64,000 nt of DNA from Frigoriflavimonas asaccharolytica. Lineage in GTDB: Bacteria; Bacteroidota; Bacteroidia; Flavobacteriales; Weeksellaceae. The notes beneath the pieces are model-generated. The model made no database searches and had not been told where the DNA came from. It was given only the letters and a program-made list of their open reading frames with translations. Shown in pieces: positions 62,101-64,000 of this stretch. The position numbers and the translations under genes are program-made. Position 1 is the first letter of the stretch. The number at the start of each line of letters is the position of its first letter. The DNA is taken from contig NZ_JABSNO010000010.1 of the NCBI RefSeq assembly GCF_013294015.1, forward strand, positions 37,570-101,569, written 5' to 3'.

Positions 62101-63329
62101 TAGAAAATTGGTTTTATAGATTCTACAATTTCATCCATTTTTACTGGTTTTTCTATAATCTTACTACCCGTTTTCAAACCTGTGAAACCAGAAGCAATTA
62201 TTTTATCTCCTTTTTTAAGACCAGAACCTACAATCGCAAAATTATTAACTCTATCCTGTAATTTTACTACAGAAACTACGGCAGAATCTTTTTGAATTTT
62301 GTAGACATATACCAAACCTTGCTCTTCGTAGGTAGAAACTTCTGGTATTACGAGTACGCTATCATAATTTTTTGGCAATTTGATCGTTCCAGAATTCCCA
62401 TTGCTTAAAAGTTTATTTGCATTGGGAAATTTAACTTTAAATTGAATGGTTCCAGTTTGAGGATCTACTTGACCCGTTACGGTTTCTATTTTTCCCTTTT
62501 CGTTGTAATTGCTACCATTGGCTAACTCTAATTCTACCATTGGCAAATTTCTCAATTTTTCTGAAATAGTAGCACCATAAGAATTTTCTAGAAAATCAAA
62601 GTATGCTTTCTCGTTCATTGTGAAATAGGCATATATTTCTGAAGTATCAGAAATTGTAGTTAATGCAACAGGATCTGAAGGACCTACTAAGCTTCCAACT
62701 TTTAAAGGCAATTGACCAATAACACCGCTAATTGGAGCACGAATTACAGAATAATCTATATTCGCAGCTACTCCATTATAATTTGCTCTTGCTTGGGAAG
62801 TACCAGCTTCAGCTTGTTGTTTTGCCGCTCTAGCTTGTTGCACCATTGCATTTGCTTTCGCAAGATTTGCATAAGCTGTTTGCAATTGCACGTTGCTTAT
62901 AATATTTTTATCTACCAAAGGTTTCAATTTATTTACTTCAACCTGTGCGGCATTTACAGAAGCTTGGGCAGCAGTAATATTGCTATTTGCAGCAGAGACA
63001 TTGGCTTGAGCAGCAGAAATACCAGATTTTGCGGCAGCTGCATTTTCGGATAATACATTTGTTTCTAAACGAAAAAGTGGTTGACCTTTTGACACATATT
63101 GTCCTTCATTTACCAACACTTGCGTGATGTAACCTTGAATTTTCGCACGCACTTCATTATTAGTTTTACCTTCTAAACTAGCTGGAAAACTTTGATATCC
63201 CGTTAAATTTTTGGATTCCACGGTGATCACCGGAAAAGGTTTTGGACCGTCATTTTTTGGTGCTTCATCTTTTTTGCAAGAAGATAAAACACTGAAAACT
63301 GCCAATAAGGTAATTATATATGTCTTCAT
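62100..63329 (-). CDS. RND efflux periplasmic adaptor (membrane-fusion lipoprotein)
   Basis: 409 residues with a lipoprotein signal (TLLAVFSVLSSC, Cys18). The lipoyl halves are VRAKIQGYITQVLVNEGQYV and YSVIRAPISGVIGQLPLKVG, joined by a long Ala/Gln-rich coiled coil (about 100-185, with many AANSNITAAQASVNAAQVEV-like heptads). Beta-barrel and membrane-proximal domains follow (VTGQVDPQTGTIQFKVKFPN). It bridges pump and outer-membrane channel. The gene starts one base after the regulator's stop. Confidence 0.95.
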   Translation of the reverse strand: MKTYIITLLAVFSVLSSCKKDEAPKNDGPKPFPVITVESKNLTGYQSFPASLEGKTNNEVRAKIQGYITQVLVNEGQYVSKGQPLFRLETNVLSENAAAAKSGISAAQANVSAANSNITAAQASVNAAQVEVNKLKPLVDKNIISNVQLQTAYANLAKANAMVQQARAAKQQAEAGTSQARANYNGVAANIDYSVIRAPISGVIGQLPLKVGSLVGPSDPVALTTISDTSEIYAYFTMNEKAYFDFLENSYGATISEKLRNLPMVELELANGSNYNEKGKIETVTGQVDPQTGTIQFKVKFPNANKLLSNGNSGTIKLPKNYDSVLVIPEVSTYEEQGLVYVYKIQKDSAVVSVVKLQDRVNNFAIVGSGLKKGDKIIASGFTGLKTGSKIIEKPVKMDEIVESIKPIF

Positions 63330-63330
63330 A

Positions 63331-63807
63331 TTATTGATTTAATTTTTTTAAAGTTTGAGAGAAATTTTCTATGTTAGTTTTTAAAAGCGAAATATAAATT
63401 TCTAGTTTAGATATGTAAATTTTACTGCACTCATCAGTTTCGGACATTTGACGAAATTTTTTCAAACCTTCCAAGATTTCCATTTCTTTTGTAAATTTAT
63501 TCATCAAACAATCAAACCGTACGTTCACATAATCTGGATTGAGGATAAAGAAACGTTTTCTATTGTCTATCTTATTTATAGTAGAAAGATATCCGTTGGA
63601 TTGTAGCAAATTTAAATTAGATGAAACTGAGCTTTTGCTGGCTTTCATCAATTCTACAATTTCATCAAAAGTGACGCCTACATTATTAAAATCGAAAGTA
63701 AGGTAGGAGTATATTTTCGCAGCCAAAGGCGGAAGACGATAACTTTCTTCATAAAAATGGACTAACTTTTGGTAAAGTGATTCGTCTATTTCAAATGGTT
63801 TTTCCAA
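63331..63807 (-). CDS. GbsR/MarR-type transcriptional regulator of the RND operon
   Basis: 158 residues. A winged helix near the N-terminus (about 22-90): RLPPLAAKIYSYLTFDFNNV, VTFDEIVELMKASKSSVSSN, LNLLQSNGYLSTINKIDNRK. A C-terminal helical part (about 95-158) should dimerise. It is the first gene of a tightly packed operon (regulator, adaptor, pump, channel), so it most likely represses its own operon and is relieved by a pump substrate, the common arrangement. The promoter and a candidate operator lie at 63827-63860. Confidence 0.87.
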   Translation of the reverse strand: MEKPFEIDESLYQKLVHFYEESYRLPPLAAKIYSYLTFDFNNVGVTFDEIVELMKASKSSVSSNLNLLQSNGYLSTINKIDNRKRFFILNPDYVNVRFDCLMNKFTKEMEILEGLKKFRQMSETDECSKIYISKLEIYISLLKTNIENFSQTLKKLNQ

Positions 63808-63826
63808 TGATTAAAAATTTAGTTTG

Positions 63827-63860
63827 CAAATATAGTTTTTTAGTTTCGAACAAACCGAAC
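63827..63860 (-). promoter_or_regulatory. RND operon -7 box and candidate operator
   Basis: On the minus strand TATATTTG (63827-63834) is a perfect -7 box. Just upstream lies an inverted repeat, GTTTCG (63843-63848) and CGAAC (63856-63860) around seven bases. It covers where the -33 element should be, so a protein bound there would block RNA polymerase. The encoded GbsR/MarR-type regulator is the natural candidate. Confidence 0.55.
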
Positions 63861-63913
63861 CAATTATTTAATTAGTAAAATATTAGAATATTTTTTCGTA
63901 ATTGTATAAATAG

Positions 63914-64000
63914 TCAGCGCTTAAAAACACTATGATTTTCAATTTCTAAAATTTTAATATTGATATTTTCTGGAATTTTTGATTCCAAGTTAAAGTTATC
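63914..64000 (-). CDS. C-terminal fragment of an unidentified gene
   Basis: A minus-strand frame enters from the right edge and ends at TGA 63914-63916 (plus-strand TCA). The visible 28 residues, ending ILEIENHSVFKR, look like protein. Too short to identify. It would be read towards the RND operon from upstream. Confidence 0.45.
   Translation of the reverse strand, partial: DNFNLESKIPENINIKILEIENHSVFKR

Overview
The window is AT-rich DNA (visibly about one third G+C) from a member of the Bacteroidota, most likely a flavobacterium of the Chryseobacterium/Weeksellaceae type. The grounds are TAnnTTTG-type -7 promoter boxes with TTTG about 19 bases upstream, few Shine-Dalgarno sequences, two SusC/SusD pairs, type IX secretion (Por) C-terminal tails, and many families typical of flavobacteria. 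The genus is an inference.

Layout. 1-7.45 kb is an accessory-looking block. On the minus strand lies an overlapping operon of a large SF1 helicase with a C-terminal nuclease-like domain, a HopJ-family protein and an HD-domain phosphohydrolase cut by the window edge. On the plus strand lies a single gene joining a GHKL (Hsp90/MutL-type) ATPase to a PD-(D/E)XK nuclease domain. 7.5-8.8 kb holds a GC-rich hairpin, a 21-bp tandem array that reads as heptads (PQxxEMx) without a start codon, an orphan helical protein and a 179-bp imperfect inverted repeat. 8.8-23.6 kb is mostly housekeeping: acyl-CoA dehydrogenase, pnp, a CPA1 Na+/H+ antiporter gene broken by an in-frame TAA, rpsO, mgtE, a DOMON/T9SS protein with an ankyrin protein, a BtuF-like protein, a GAF (fRMsr-like) protein, a conserved 478-residue protein, a PhnP-like hydrolase and tRNA-Leu(CAA).

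23.9-47.5 kb is a complete alginate utilisation locus. Lyases of families PL6, PL17 and PL7 (two copies) cut alginate. Two SusC/SusD pairs and a PKD-domain lipoprotein bind and import oligomers. KdgF opens the unsaturated monouronate to DEHU, an SDR reductase makes KDG, KdgK phosphorylates it and KdgA splits KDPG. An ExuT-like MFS carrier probably moves the monomer across the inner membrane. A FadR-type GntR regulator is encoded inside the locus. Five promoter regions carry a repeated 12-bp element TTGGTAAACCAA at a 13-bp period, almost certainly the operator of this regulator. In three of them it overlaps the -7 box, one site has three repeats, and one lies in front of the regulator gene itself.

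47.5-57.5 kb returns to housekeeping: a GreA-tail protein, M3 peptidase, a flippase-like membrane protein, panD, HU, pdxH, YqgE, an amidase, a class IV aminotransferase homologue that has lost its catalytic lysine, a START-like protein, a class III aminotransferase, and a second gene broken by an in-frame TAA. 57.5-63.8 kb is an RND efflux operon (GbsR/MarR-type regulator, adaptor, pump, TolC-like channel). A C-terminal fragment of another gene enters at the right edge.

The best candidates for something new are the GHKL-nuclease gene, the helicase-nuclease operon, the 21-bp heptad array, and the operator architecture of the alginate regulon with its uncharacterised members.
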